Shown here: positions 1 to 9,137 of the stretch, one piece after another | How the letters are laid out: every line of letters begins with the position of its first letter | Position numbering within the stretch: position 1 is the first letter of the stretch | Source: Cyclobacteriaceae bacterium | GTDB taxonomy: Bacteria; Bacteroidota; Bacteroidia; Cytophagales; Cyclobacteriaceae | Assembly: GCA_019638235.1 (NCBI GenBank) | Contig: JAHBUE010000002.1 | Coordinates: forward strand, 248,001-312,000 | Direction: 5' to 3' | DNA length: 64,000 nt | Notes under the pieces: model-generated | The model's input: only the letters and a program-made list of their open reading frames with translations | What the model was told of the DNA's origin: nothing | Databases searched by the model: none | Made by a program: the position numbers and the translations under genes

Positions 1-1049
1 GAATCGTCAATAAATGTTTTGAATGCAAACTGCGCTGCCTCTTCTTTAATGAATCCTGTTGTATCGTGCTCGAACGTGGCAACGGGTAACACAACAAACT
101 GGCGGTTGGCATTGCGGTAAACCCATTGCAGCCTGTACCAGGCCGTATCAATTGAAGTAACTGAACTGCTGTCGCGGATTATTTTTTTCAGGTCAACCTG
201 GAGCATCGCCCCGCCATCGCGGTTACGCTGCCGCTGACCGGAAACAAAATTCCCTAATGAATAAACTACTAACTGATTTTTTTCAACGTTCTGTTCCATC
301 GGTTGCAATACGTGCGGGTGCATACCGATAACCAACTGCGCACCATGTTTAAAACACAATGCCGCTAACTGGCGTTGTTGCTTAGTTGGCTGGCTTTGGT
401 ATTCATTGCCCCAATGCATAATCACAATAGTAGCATCGGGGTTAAGTTTTTTAGCCTTGGCCAAATCTTTTTTCATCACTACCGTGTCAATCAGGTTAAC
501 AATGTTGGGTTTTGTTACCGGTATGCCGTTGGTTCCGTAGGTGTAGTTCAACAACGCAAGCCTGAAACCATTGCGATGAATAATGAGCGGGTAATCGTTC
601 ATCCGCTCTACGGTATCGGTAAATGTGCCGGTATGAGGAATACCCAAACTATCCAGCACACGAATGGTGCGTTCAAGTCCTTTCTTTCTTCTGTCAACAC
701 TGTGATTGTTGGCTGTAACCAGCACATCTACACCAACATCTTTCAATGCATAAACGAGTTCATCGGGTGCGCTGAATTGCGGATAACCAGTGTACGGTTT
801 CCCGCCAAGTGTTAATTCAAGGTTACCAATTGTCAGGTCAGCCGACTGGAAATAAGGTTTTAAAAACCTGAAACAATCGGTGTAATCATACTTACCGGCT
901 TTTGGATTGTATGCAGCGTTGATTTGTGTTTCGTGTTGCATAATATCGCCCAGGAAAAGCAACGACAAGCGGGTTGTATCTTGCGCGAAAAGCGGTTGAG
1001 TGCCCGCTATCAGAAAAAAAAGTAAAAAGAATAACTGTCGATACTTCAT
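1..1049 (-). CDS. CapA-family metallophosphoesterase, 3' end cut by window
   Basis: Reading the minus strand from ATG at 1049 gives about 349 residues with no stop before the window edge, so the C-terminus is missing. An N-terminal signal peptide (hydrophobic core, then LFAQ) implies export to the periplasm or surface. Motifs of the CapA/PgsA family are visible: LLFLGDIM near residue 30, TANNHSVD near 110, IVIMHWGNEY near 205, GMHPHVLQ near 240 and SLGNFVSGQ near 262. CapA proteins adopt a calcineurin-like metallophosphoesterase fold and are best known from poly-gamma-glutamate capsule synthesis, but most homologues, including stand-alone Bacteroidota ones like this, have no proven substrate. 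No capBC partner is in the window. Family assignment is firm; the role is open. Confidence 0.88.
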   Translation of the reverse strand, partial: MKYRQLFFLLFFLIAGTQPLFAQDTTRLSLLFLGDIMQHETQINAAYNPKAGKYDYTDCFRFLKPYFQSADLTIGNLELTLGGKPYTGYPQFSAPDELVYALKDVGVDVLVTANNHSVDRRKKGLERTIRVLDSLGIPHTGTFTDTVERMNDYPLIIHRNGFRLALLNYTYGTNGIPVTKPNIVNLIDTVVMKKDLAKAKKLNPDATIVIMHWGNEYQSQPTKQQRQLAALCFKHGAQLVIGMHPHVLQPMEQNVEKNQLVVYSLGNFVSGQRQRNRDGGAMLQVDLKKIIRDSSSVTSIDTAWYRLQWVYRNANRQFVVLPVATFEHDTTGFIKEEAAQFAFKTFIDD

Positions 1050-1171
1050 GTCTTTCAATTAAAAGTCTGATTACTTCCTTTTGGGTAAAAGCACAAAGCA
1101 AAAATATCAATAAAAAGTGTGGGCGCAACTATTGGAAGCCGGGTCGTTATTCTGCGAACTATTAAAGTTAC

Positions 1172-1975
1172 TTACCTCCTGACCAACAAAACAGGAACAC
1201 CGGCTTGCACAGGAAAAGGCAGCGGGTCGTTGTTGAAGATGCGGTCGAATATGCCTTCGTGGCGAATGGCAAAAAGAAAATCAACTTTGTTTTCACGAAC
1301 AGCTTCTTCTACACTCTTCTCAAACTGAGGCTTGTTGGTTGTAACCAAGCTGGCTTCTATATCATAAGTAGTATTCAGTTTTTCAACCCACGCGCTTGCG
1401 TGCGCGCCATTGGCAGTGTTGTTTTTTACATTCAATACGGCCAACTGCAATGCCGTTTTGCGGATAATATTCATTAGCAGTGCGAAGTCTTTCAAGCCGA
1501 AGGGTTTCATATCTGTTGCCAGCAAGGCTTTGTTTGGAACACGCGGGTTATGCGAACCAGGAACAACTAAAACAGGCACACGTGTATTTTTTGAAATATG
1601 TGTAACCATGCTGTTCTTATCGGGTTGGCTATCGGTGTTTCGGCCCAACACAATAACTGTTGGTTTTATTTGTTCTATCTGCTTCACAACTCCGTTCTTC
1701 ACATTACCAAAAGCAATATCTTCTTCAACCGGAATGCCTTCAAGAGCAATCATTTCGCGAAGCGACTTCATTTTCTCCTGTGCTGTGCGCGAAAGCCTGT
1801 CTAAATTCCACGTAACCACAACCGGGTTATCCGACTCCGGAACTTCTTCCAGGTCAACCACATGGCTCAATACAATTTTACCTTCCGCATGGCGCGCCAA
1901 CATGGTAGCATATTGCAACGCATTTAGCGAACAAGGTGAAAAATCTACCGGAACAAGATAAGTTAACTGCTTCAT
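1172..1975 (-). CDS. Universal stress protein, tandem UspA domains
   Basis: The 267-residue cytosolic protein consists of two UspA-type alpha/beta domains in tandem, roughly residues 1-140 and 148-267. Domain 1 opens with the typical strand YLVPVDFSPCSLNAL and closes with VPVLVVPGS; domain 2 closes with VPVLLVRR. Tandem-Usp proteins are common in Bacteroidota and are thought to bind nucleotides or act as stress chaperones, without a fixed enzymatic role. It lies 5 nt downstream of the SulP transporter gene on the same strand, so the two are almost certainly co-transcribed. USP domains are often fused or linked to anion transporters, which suggests the Usp protein tunes or accompanies SulP activity (inference). 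Confidence 0.9.
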   Translation of the reverse strand: MKQLTYLVPVDFSPCSLNALQYATMLARHAEGKIVLSHVVDLEEVPESDNPVVVTWNLDRLSRTAQEKMKSLREMIALEGIPVEEDIAFGNVKNGVVKQIEQIKPTVIVLGRNTDSQPDKNSMVTHISKNTRVPVLVVPGSHNPRVPNKALLATDMKPFGLKDFALLMNIIRKTALQLAVLNVKNNTANGAHASAWVEKLNTTYDIEASLVTTNKPQFEKSVEEAVRENKVDFLFAIRHEGIFDRIFNNDPLPFPVQAGVPVLLVRR

Positions 1976-1980
1976 AACGA

Positions 1981-3621
1981 TTAGGCTGGTTGTTCAGTCT
2001 TTTCGCGGAAATGTTTTTCATTTCCATTTTTGTATCCCTCTGAAATATCACCCGAGGTGACAGGCTCACGATTTCTATTTATCAATTCAACATCAATATT
2101 TTTTGCTGTTGCCTGCTTTTGAAAGTCCTCGATAATTTCAAGCACATCGTAGTCAATATTTACCGACTTACTCATATCAATCGTAACCTTAGCGCCTGAA
2201 TTTACTTCACTAAGTTCTTTCTTAATGCTGCCCTTGTTCAGGAACACCACTTCTTCGGCTAATGTGAGTTTCACATTTTCCTTACCATCAGCAACTTTCT
2301 CCTTCGACAAAAGGTGTGAATTTTTAGAACTGTTGCGAAGAATGATAACAATGGCTACTGCCATACCGATACCAATTCCTTTTAACAAATCGGTAAACAC
2401 AACGCCTGCTACCGTTGCTACAAACGGAAGGAACTGGCTCCAGCCTAAGCGTGCCATTTCTTTAAATACGGAAGGCTTGGCTAATTTATACCCTACCACC
2501 AACAATACAGATGCAAGAACAGCAAGCGGAACCAGGTTCAGCACGGTTGGTATGGCTATCACACACACCAACAACAACACACCATGCAGGATAGCCGACA
2601 TTTTAGTTTTGCCTCCTGATTGAATATTGGCCGAGCTTCTCAAGATTACCTGCGTTATCGGCAAGCCACCAATTAAACCTGAAATAAGATTACCGCTTCC
2701 CTGCGCGATAAGTTCACGGTTGGTATTGGTGGTACGCTTGTACGGGTCAAGTTTATCCGTAGCTTCAACCGACAATAATGTTTCGATGCTGGCTACCACG
2801 GCAATGGTAAAAGCAACAACCCATACTTCCTGATTAAGAATCGTACTAAAATCAGGCAATGAAAAGTGGCCGAAAAATCCAACAAAACTATCCGCTACCG
2901 GAACGGACACAAGGTGGTCGCCTGTTAACGCCCACGAAGGGAAAAATTTCATTGTTATTAACTGGTATGCTATACCCGCTACCACCGCAACAAGCGGGCC
3001 TTGAATCAATTTAAAAATCTGATGTTTTTTTGAAAGGTATGAATCCCAAAACAAAATAATGGCCAGGCCAATGGCGCTTATCAACAACGCAGCCGGAGTA
3101 ATGCCTTGCAGCATATAAAACAATTCAGAAAACGTATTGTGTCCATCCGCTTGCGCAAAACTCAAATCACCTTCGTAGTCGGCATCATAGCCAAATGCAT
3201 GGGGTATCTGTTTCAGTATGATAATAATACCAATGGCTGTTAACATTCCCTTGATTACCGAGGTTGGAAAATAGTAGCCAATGATACCGGCACGAACTAA
3301 ACCTAAACCAATTTGGAGAAGACCGGCCAGTACCACCGCTACTAAAAAAACTTCAAACGAGCCAAGTTGCTGAATGGCCGTTAATACAATTACCGTAAGA
3401 CCGGCAGCCGGGCCGCTTACGCCCAATTGCGAATTACTGATAGCCCCTACTACTACACCACCAACAATGCCGGCAATAATACCTGAAAATAAAGGCGCAC
3501 CGCTGGCCAACGCTATACCGAGGCAAAGCGGAACCGCCACGAAAAACACCACCAGACTGGCAGGGAAATCGTAACGTAATGATGAAAATAAACCCTCTCT
3601 CGTGTGTCCGTTCAAACCCAT
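1981..3621 (-). CDS. SulP-family anion permease
   Basis: This is an integral inner-membrane protein of about 546 residues with some 10-12 hydrophobic segments, followed by a C-terminal cytosolic domain resembling a short STAS domain (last ~100 residues, containing VNIDYDVLEIIEDF). SulP characteristics include the N-terminal DFPASLVVFFVAVPLCLGIA stretch, the glycine-rich SGPAAGLTVIV motif and the QGSGNLISGLIGGLPITQ segment. The family moves sulfate, bicarbonate or other anions, usually coupled to Na+ or H+; the substrate cannot be read here and no carbonic anhydrase gene is adjacent. An upstream in-frame ATG at 3654 is possible, but the start at 3621 (MGLNGH) is preferred because it follows an A/G-rich stretch and aligns with the usual N-terminus. 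It forms an operon with the Usp gene. Confidence 0.88.
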   Translation of the reverse strand: MGLNGHTREGLFSSLRYDFPASLVVFFVAVPLCLGIALASGAPLFSGIIAGIVGGVVVGAISNSQLGVSGPAAGLTVIVLTAIQQLGSFEVFLVAVVLAGLLQIGLGLVRAGIIGYYFPTSVIKGMLTAIGIIIILKQIPHAFGYDADYEGDLSFAQADGHNTFSELFYMLQGITPAALLISAIGLAIILFWDSYLSKKHQIFKLIQGPLVAVVAGIAYQLITMKFFPSWALTGDHLVSVPVADSFVGFFGHFSLPDFSTILNQEVWVVAFTIAVVASIETLLSVEATDKLDPYKRTTNTNRELIAQGSGNLISGLIGGLPITQVILRSSANIQSGGKTKMSAILHGVLLLVCVIAIPTVLNLVPLAVLASVLLVVGYKLAKPSVFKEMARLGWSQFLPFVATVAGVVFTDLLKGIGIGMAVAIVIILRNSSKNSHLLSKEKVADGKENVKLTLAEEVVFLNKGSIKKELSEVNSGAKVTIDMSKSVNIDYDVLEIIEDFQKQATAKNIDVELINRNREPVTSGDISEGYKNGNEKHFREKTEQPA

Positions 3622-3777
3622 ATTTCTTTTCTTTAACAAGTACGCAAGAAACAAGGGGCGTATTAATGTGAAATTAAACCAACATTATAAAGTGATTAGA
3701 AATGCGCTTCAGGAAAAGCCAAAAGCATTCATTTGCTGATGAGGTTAAAATAAGATTAGAATCGGATTAAAGAAAGA

Positions 3778-5151
3778 TTAAAGCATCTTATCGAAAGAAG
3801 AAACCAACGGCAAAGTAATAGTAACGGTAGTGCCTTTATTCAGCACGGACGAAACCTCAAAGTCGCCACCATGAAGCTCAATAATTTTTACCGTAAGCGG
3901 AATACCAATGCCGGTTCCTTTAATATTCCGAACGTTATCCGCCCTGAAAAACGGTTGCGGCAGTTTAGGAATATCTTCTTCGGCTATGCCTATACCCTGG
4001 TCGCTTACCGAAATTTTTACCGATACATCACCAAGCGCAGCCGACACTTTAACGGGGAGTTCGGAGGAAAATTTACAAGCATTGTCAAAAATATTAATGA
4101 GTGCAGTCTGCAGCAGCGTTCTGTTTGCGCTGATAAAAACATTCTTGAAGTGATTGATAACACCCGATTCAAAACTCAATTGGTTATCGGGGTCAAGCAA
4201 GTCGAATTTATTTTTGGTTTCTTGTAAAAGATTTGCCACCGAAATATTTTCGTATTTCAACTCCGAAGAATTATAGCTAACCGCTGATAGCTGAAGCAGG
4301 TTGTTCACCAACATGTTTAGTCGGTCGGCCTCGGCCTGAATAGTTTTTAATGCTTCCTGGTATTCTTTAGGCGAGCGTTCCTTATCCAGTGCCAGGTCAG
4401 CTTCGCCAATTATGGCCGTTAGCGGATTACGAATTTCGTGTGAAGCATTGGCAACAAAAAGTTTTTGCGAATTAAACGCACCGTCCAGTCGGTTAAGCAA
4501 CCGGTTAAACGCAATAGCCAACTGACCGATTTCATCATCGGGGTTAAATACACGCAGGCGTTCGTGCAGGTTGCTCACGCTTATGCTGTTGGCTTTTTTA
4601 ATTTTTTCGGAAATGGGGCGCAGCAACCGGCCTGCCATTGCGTGACTAAGAAAAATCATGAGCGCAACCCCTGAACACATGGCAATGGCCAGAATGTTAC
4701 GAAGGTTTTTCAACACATTTATCCCGATAAGGTCAACAGCCGAGATAATCACTACATAATTGCCACCGGCCAAATGAAAGAGCCGGCCTGCCCCCTGCCG
4801 GTCCTCTTCAATGTAATAGGCTATCTCTTTTCCAGAAAGTTCATCCAGAAATTCGGCAGGGTATGAATATTTTAATGAATCGCGCCAACCGGTTTTAAGC
4901 GGTATTACTTCTTCTGTTTCTTCCGGCAATACATTTAAAAACTGTTCGCGTATAAGGTCATACGATTGCTCTGTCAGGCTTTCGCGCTCCAAGAACATTT
5001 TTTCGGTTATATCAACACGCCTCAACAGGCGTATGTTAAATTCGCGCTGGCGGTATTGCGATGAAAAAAAGTAAACGGAAATACCGAGCGCAAAAAGCAC
5101 CAATGACGAGGTGATGGCGAAAAACAGCGAAAGTCTATTCCTGATTTTCAC
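3778..5151 (-). CDS. Sensor histidine kinase, HAMP/HisKA/HATPase
   Basis: The 457-residue inner-membrane sensor has TM1 at about residues 8-30, a periplasmic sensor region of ~120 residues, TM2 at about 145-170, a HAMP linker, a HisKA domain with the H box SHEIRNPL (phospho-accepting His238), and a C-terminal HATPase domain with N box INIFDNACKFSS, G1 DQGIGIAEEDI and G2 KGTGIGIPLTVKI. It is the CusS/BaeS-like partner of the OmpR-type regulator whose reading frame overlaps its start by 17 nt. All catalytic boxes look intact. The periplasmic domain shows no recognisable ligand-binding fold, so the signal is unknown. The short gap of ~120 nt to the SulP gene start makes regulation of the SulP/Usp pair possible but unproven. 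Confidence 0.93.
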   Translation of the reverse strand: MKIRNRLSLFFAITSSLVLFALGISVYFFSSQYRQREFNIRLLRRVDITEKMFLERESLTEQSYDLIREQFLNVLPEETEEVIPLKTGWRDSLKYSYPAEFLDELSGKEIAYYIEEDRQGAGRLFHLAGGNYVVIISAVDLIGINVLKNLRNILAIAMCSGVALMIFLSHAMAGRLLRPISEKIKKANSISVSNLHERLRVFNPDDEIGQLAIAFNRLLNRLDGAFNSQKLFVANASHEIRNPLTAIIGEADLALDKERSPKEYQEALKTIQAEADRLNMLVNNLLQLSAVSYNSSELKYENISVANLLQETKNKFDLLDPDNQLSFESGVINHFKNVFISANRTLLQTALINIFDNACKFSSELPVKVSAALGDVSVKISVSDQGIGIAEEDIPKLPQPFFRADNVRNIKGTGIGIPLTVKIIELHGGDFEVSSVLNKGTTVTITLPLVSSFDKML

Positions 5152-5824
5152 GGTTAATATCTTTAATGGTGTAGCCCATGCCCACTACTGTTTTTATCAG
5201 TGGTGTATCGTGGCCGTGGTCAATTTTTTTACGCACATAGTTAATGTAAACATCTACCACATTTGTGCCGAGGTCATGGTTAATGTCCCACACGTTTTCA
5301 AGAATATCCGTGCGCGACACTACCTTATTTTTGTTAATCAATAAATATTCCAACAATCTGAATTCGCGGGCGGTAAGTTCAAGTTGTTTTCCTGCCCTGT
5401 GTACTTCTTTGGCTTCTGTGTCCAGCACCAAATCATCTACCGATAGGTTTTTACCTACAACGTTTTTTCTGCGGGCAAGAGCACGCACACGAGCCAGCAA
5501 CTCCCTGAACTTAAAAGGTTTCGGCAGGTAATCATCTGCGCCAATGGAAAGTCCCTCAACAATATCATCCGTAGTGCCTAAGGCGGTGAGCATCAGCACG
5601 GGAGTTTGGTTGCCGTGCTCCTTGCGAAGCCGGGAACATAACTCAAGTCCGCTCATGCCGGGCATTACAATATCCAGCACAATTACATCGTAGGTGTCAC
5701 TCAATGCCATAGTAAGGCCGGTTGTGCCATCAAACGCCTGTACTACCTGTATGCCGTTTTCTTCAAAGCCTTTGCGGATAAAGGCCGCCACGTGTTGTTC
5801 ATCTTCAATTAGTAAAATTTTCAC
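5135..5824 (-). CDS. OmpR/PhoB-type response regulator
   Basis: The 229-residue protein has a receiver domain (residues 1-115) with the acidic pair ED at 8-9, phospho-acceptor Asp51 in IVLDIVMPG, and Lys in YLPKPF near 102, followed by a winged-helix DNA-binding domain (about 130-225) with ELTAREFRLLEYLL and VVDVYINYVRKK. It transcriptionally regulates genes in response to the histidine kinase encoded immediately downstream; the two frames overlap by 17 nt, indicating translational coupling. It belongs to the CopR/QseB-like subgroup by its overall layout. Target genes cannot be determined from the window. Confidence 0.95.
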   Translation of the reverse strand: MKILLIEDEQHVAAFIRKGFEENGIQVVQAFDGTTGLTMALSDTYDVIVLDIVMPGMSGLELCSRLRKEHGNQTPVLMLTALGTTDDIVEGLSIGADDYLPKPFKFRELLARVRALARRKNVVGKNLSVDDLVLDTEAKEVHRAGKQLELTAREFRLLEYLLINKNKVVSRTDILENVWDINHDLGTNVVDVYINYVRKKIDHGHDTPLIKTVVGMGYTIKDINRENQE

Positions 5825-5867
5825 AAGCGCTAATTTTGGTTAACAAGTTACGAAAATTTGCGAGTGA

Positions 5868-5990
5868 AGGGCGGAACCTCACCCCCTCAACGGGCAGGGT
5901 GTCAGCAAAGCCTGTGTTACCCCTCTCCCATAGGAGAGGGGCGATACTGGTTTTCAGAACTGATGAAAGAAGCCGGGGTAAGGTTAAGCA
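5868..5990. repeat. Intergenic repeat with C/T-rich palindrome
   Basis: The gap between the response regulator and the TPR gene carries no gene. It contains a short hairpin at 5920-5941 (CCCCTCTCC / GGAGAGGGG with a 4-nt loop) inside C-rich text of the kind seen as dispersed intergenic repeats in Bacteroidota genomes. The element at 28501-28587 has a comparable C/T-rich hairpin core. The hairpin could also act as a transcription terminator for the TPR gene on the minus strand, although no T-run follows. Confidence 0.4.
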
Positions 5991-6004
5991 GAGAAATGTA
6001 AGCA

Positions 6005-7504
6005 CTATTCATTATGGAGTTCTTTATTAATGTTGCGGATTACGGTGTCTAAATCAACAGCCGAATCATACAAGTGATCGTTATACTCTTTGAGTTGCTC
6101 TGGCGAAGTTTCGTTTTGCATGAGTTTGGCAAGCCCCATAATCCGCGCCAGTGGCCCCCTTACACGATGAGCATTGGAGTACGCATACGCAATGAGCTTT
6201 TGGTTTTGTACTTCAATTTTTTCGGTGCGCAATCTTACTTCAGCTTCAAGTGATTCATTTATCCGGCCTATTTCCTCATTGGCCTGTGTGAGTTCTTCGG
6301 CTTGCGCTAATATCTCTTCGTGCTTTTCGTATATCTCCTGGTTGAGTTTGCTCAGTTTCAGGTTATGCTGTTTTTTATTCTGATAATAGAGGTATAAAAC
6401 AAATACTGATACGATCACCATCATCAGCAATATGCCGCCCACCACAATAATGGTTGCCTGGAACTCGATACGCTGATTGCGCAACTCCAGCAACCTGTCT
6501 TTCTTTTCGCTTTGGTAAAGGTTTTCAATAACCGCAAGCTGCTGTGCACGCTCGGCATTAAATACTTCCTGGTACAGGGTTGTGTAAGCTTTGTGATAAA
6601 ACAGTGCCGAATCGTATTGCCTGGTTTGCTGGTATAACCGCGACAGTTTTATCCGTGCGTTTAACCGCCCGTTGTGGTCTTCTTCGCGGTCGGCCAGGGT
6701 TGCCGCCTTGTGCAAATAAATTGTGGCTTCTTTAAATTTGTTTTGATGCACATAAACTGAGCCTAATGAATTGTACAACTCAATGGCCGTATAGGGGTCG
6801 GTTTTCTCATCGATCAGTTTCATTGCCTGAAATGCGTAGTCAACCGCTTTGGCATAGTCGCCTAATATTTCGTAGGCATTTGTTATCTGCAACATAGTCC
6901 AGCCTTGCTCGGCTTTATTCTCGTGCTTTTCAAATATCTCCAGCGCCAGTTCAAACATGGCCAGGGCGCGGTCGCCATCTAACAGGCTGATGTAAATGCG
7001 GCCGCCCGCAACATAAGCCTTCCCCAGGGCGATGTAATCATCTGTTTTACGGAAAATATCCAACGCTTTTTCTGCGTACTCCAAAGCCTTGTCGTAATCG
7101 CGCTGGTAGGTAAACAAACGCGAAATATTACTCAATGCACTTGCCTGTCCCGACAGGTCGCCCGCCTGCTCGCGAATGCGCAAAGCCTTTAAGAAAAAAT
7201 CAAGCCCTTCGGTATAATCCCCACGAATGGAATTAACAATGCCTAAGTTATTGTAGCTGGCGGCAATGCCCCCCATATAGTTTATCTCAGTGGCGGTTTC
7301 AAGCGCCTCGTGGGCTACCTGTTCGGCCATGTTTACCGATGACCCGGTATATATATGCGAAAGCTTGTTCAGGATGTCAATATGCTCTTCACGGGTATGC
7401 TCACCTTTCAAAGCATTCTGCAACGATTCAAGCTCATTAACCTGCGCCTTTACATCCACTTTAAAGAGTATAGAGCATAGGGCAATTAGTAACCATCGAT
7501 TCAT
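6005..7504 (-). CDS. TPR sensor protein ending in lone HisKA-like domain
   Basis: From ATG 7504 the protein has 499 residues: a signal peptide or N-anchor (MNRWLLIALCSILFKVDVKAQ), about seven TPR units (to ~residue 340), one transmembrane helix at about 355-380 (TIIVVGGILLMMVIVSVFVL), a coiled coil to ~435, and a final ~55 residues with the HisKA-like H box NAHRVRGPLARIMGL (His446). The protein stops there, with no HATPase domain. Bacteroidota hybrid sensors use the related form SHNLRGPLARI in complete kinases, so this one is a dimerisation/phosphotransfer module without its own ATPase. A longer start at 7546 is possible, but the extension lacks a sensible signal sequence. It sits just upstream of, and in the same orientation as, the OmpR-type system. 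Confidence 0.8.
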   Translation of the reverse strand: MNRWLLIALCSILFKVDVKAQVNELESLQNALKGEHTREEHIDILNKLSHIYTGSSVNMAEQVAHEALETATEINYMGGIAASYNNLGIVNSIRGDYTEGLDFFLKALRIREQAGDLSGQASALSNISRLFTYQRDYDKALEYAEKALDIFRKTDDYIALGKAYVAGGRIYISLLDGDRALAMFELALEIFEKHENKAEQGWTMLQITNAYEILGDYAKAVDYAFQAMKLIDEKTDPYTAIELYNSLGSVYVHQNKFKEATIYLHKAATLADREEDHNGRLNARIKLSRLYQQTRQYDSALFYHKAYTTLYQEVFNAERAQQLAVIENLYQSEKKDRLLELRNQRIEFQATIIVVGGILLMMVIVSVFVLYLYYQNKKQHNLKLSKLNQEIYEKHEEILAQAEELTQANEEIGRINESLEAEVRLRTEKIEVQNQKLIAYAYSNAHRVRGPLARIMGLAKLMQNETSPEQLKEYNDHLYDSAVDLDTVIRNINKELHNE

Positions 7505-7657
7505 ACACCTCTTACTAAAATAGCATAAATACAAGCACATGAGCACATAGGTAATATAAATCTGCCACTGAACCTAACGCATGTTGATTACCGGTTGACT
7601 ATCTGTAGGGAAATAAAGGTTTGCGGGCAAATAACACTGACTTGAGCCTGTAATAAA

Positions 7658-7679
7658 AAAGGCGACAGATGTCGCCTTT
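7658..7679 (-). terminator. Rho-independent terminator of barrel gene
   Basis: A perfect 10-bp stem (AAAGGCGACA / TGTCGCCTTT) with a 2-nt centre; on the minus strand it is followed by a run of T residues. It lies 28 nt beyond the stop of the barrel gene ending at 7707 and separates it from the TPR gene. Confidence 0.8.
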
Positions 7680-7706
7680 CATTGTGTACACTTAATTTGT
7701 TGAAAT

Positions 7707-8339
7707 CTACTTCAAAAACATATACCCTACCCTCAACGCAACGTGCGATTCGTTGCCATGATTTAGAAAAAAGTTATCGGGATGTTCATCTCTGTTGGTA
7801 AGCCCCCGGTTATAATTCAGGCTAAAAAAAGCCCTCTTGAAACGATACCCCAGCATTACGTTTACGCCAAGGGTTAGCGCTTTTTCTCCATCTGGCTCGT
7901 TGAATTTGTAAGGGTATTCATTGCCGGACGAAACATCTTTAAACTTTCCGCCAATACCATACAGTATGGCAGGCCCGCCTCCTATCATAATACCTTCATT
8001 GCCTTTAGATGTAAAGACGAGTTGCAGCGGCAGTTCAAGGTAGTTAATGCTCATCTTAACATCCCCGAATCCATAGTCCCAATCCTCCCACATCTTATGC
8101 AACCAGTTCAATTCAGGTCGCACCACCAAATGTGTGGTTATACGATACCCATAAGAAATGCCGGCTGTATATCTTAAAGTTCCTGACAGGGGATCTGAGT
8201 ACGACATACCATTTTCGGGGGAGGTTAGGAACGCTTCACCGGGCACAAACAGCGCTCCGACCTGCACCCCTAATTGGGCGCGGCTAATGAAAACATTGCT
8301 TGTAAGTATAACGGTTATGATGAATAGTTTATTAATCAT
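7707..8339 (-). CDS. PorT-like outer-membrane beta-barrel protein (copy 1)
   Basis: The 210-residue protein has a cleavable signal peptide (to about SRAQ) and alternating amphipathic strands ending in HVALRVGYMFLK, typical of 8-strand outer-membrane barrels of the PorT/OmpW-like class. The segment SYGYRITTHLVVRPELNWLH and the pair LELPLQLVFTSKGNEG are signatures of these proteins. It is a close paralogue of the neighbouring gene at 8384-9052: both contain SKGNEG(I/F)MIGGGPAI and NRDEHPD/NRDENPD, evidence of tandem duplication. Function unknown; such small barrels are typically structural or adhesion-related. Confidence 0.8.
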   Translation of the reverse strand: MINKLFIITVILTSNVFISRAQLGVQVGALFVPGEAFLTSPENGMSYSDPLSGTLRYTAGISYGYRITTHLVVRPELNWLHKMWEDWDYGFGDVKMSINYLELPLQLVFTSKGNEGIMIGGGPAILYGIGGKFKDVSSGNEYPYKFNEPDGEKALTLGVNVMLGYRFKRAFFSLNYNRGLTNRDEHPDNFFLNHGNESHVALRVGYMFLK

Positions 8340-8383
8340 GTCAATAATATTAAATGGGTTAATTTTTTTTCAGTATGCACACC

Positions 8384-9052
8384 TTATCTGTCAGATTTCA
8401 AAAACGTATATCCTACCCTTAGCGAGAAGTGCAAATCGTTGCCATGATTAATAAAAAAGGTATCGGGGTTTTCATCTCTGTTAGTAAGCCCCTTGTTGCA
8501 ATTCAGCGTAAGGTGAACCTTGTTGAAACGATAACCCAGCATTAGGTTTACCCCAAGGGTCAGCGATTTTTCTCCGTAAGGTTCGTTGAATTTGTAAGGA
8601 TACTCACTTTCGTTTATCCCTGTAGTGCTGGTAGTTTTCATATTGCCACTAATACCATACTGTATTGCAGGTCCGCCTCCTATCATAAACCCTTCATTGC
8701 CTTTAGACGTGAGGATGAGTTGCAACGGCAGTTCAAGGTAGTTGATGGTCATCGTCCTGTTCGCATCCTCCGATTCAACTATTACATCAAAAATCGTGTA
8801 CTCCCATCCACCGCCCCACCGTTTATGAAGCCAGTTCAACTCAGGTCGCACGGTTAATAGTTTGTTTATACGATACTCATACGTAATACCAGTCGTGTAG
8901 CTTAAAATTCCCCCCAGGCGTTCATCGTGATGATCGATATTGGGAAATGCCTCCGTCTGCGACATTATACCGACCTGCACGCCTACCTGCGCACGGCTAA
9001 TGAAAACATTACCTGTAAGTATAACGACAATGATGAGTAGTTTTTTTGTCAT
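8384..9052 (-). CDS. PorT-like outer-membrane beta-barrel protein (copy 2)
   Basis: The 222-residue paralogue of the gene at 7707-8339 has the same architecture: signal peptide ending near SRAQ, RPELNWLHKRW segment, LELPLQLILTSKGNEG, and a terminal strand LRVGYTFLKSDR. It carries an extra loop of about 12 residues near residue 95 (VESEDANRT region). The two genes share orientation and have 44 nt between them. Divergence is concentrated in predicted surface loops, as expected for barrels facing the environment. No role can be assigned. Confidence 0.8.
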   Translation of the reverse strand: MTKKLLIIVVILTGNVFISRAQVGVQVGIMSQTEAFPNIDHHDERLGGILSYTTGITYEYRINKLLTVRPELNWLHKRWGGGWEYTIFDVIVESEDANRTMTINYLELPLQLILTSKGNEGFMIGGGPAIQYGISGNMKTTSTTGINESEYPYKFNEPYGEKSLTLGVNLMLGYRFNKVHLTLNCNKGLTNRDENPDTFFINHGNDLHFSLRVGYTFLKSDR

Positions 9053-9137
9053 ATCAGAAATAGTAAAGAGTTAATGTGCACACTATATTATTGATTGAAA
9101 TTTTCAGAACGTGAACGCCAAAGCCCAAAGCCATACA

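Noticed and set aside
892..1128. Minus-strand open frame of 78 codons overlapping the CapA start
   Set aside because: It is out of frame with the CapA gene, whose signal peptide and motifs explain the region.
3622..3654. N-terminal extension of the SulP gene
   Set aside because: Eleven extra residues are possible, but the start at 3621 matches family N-termini better.
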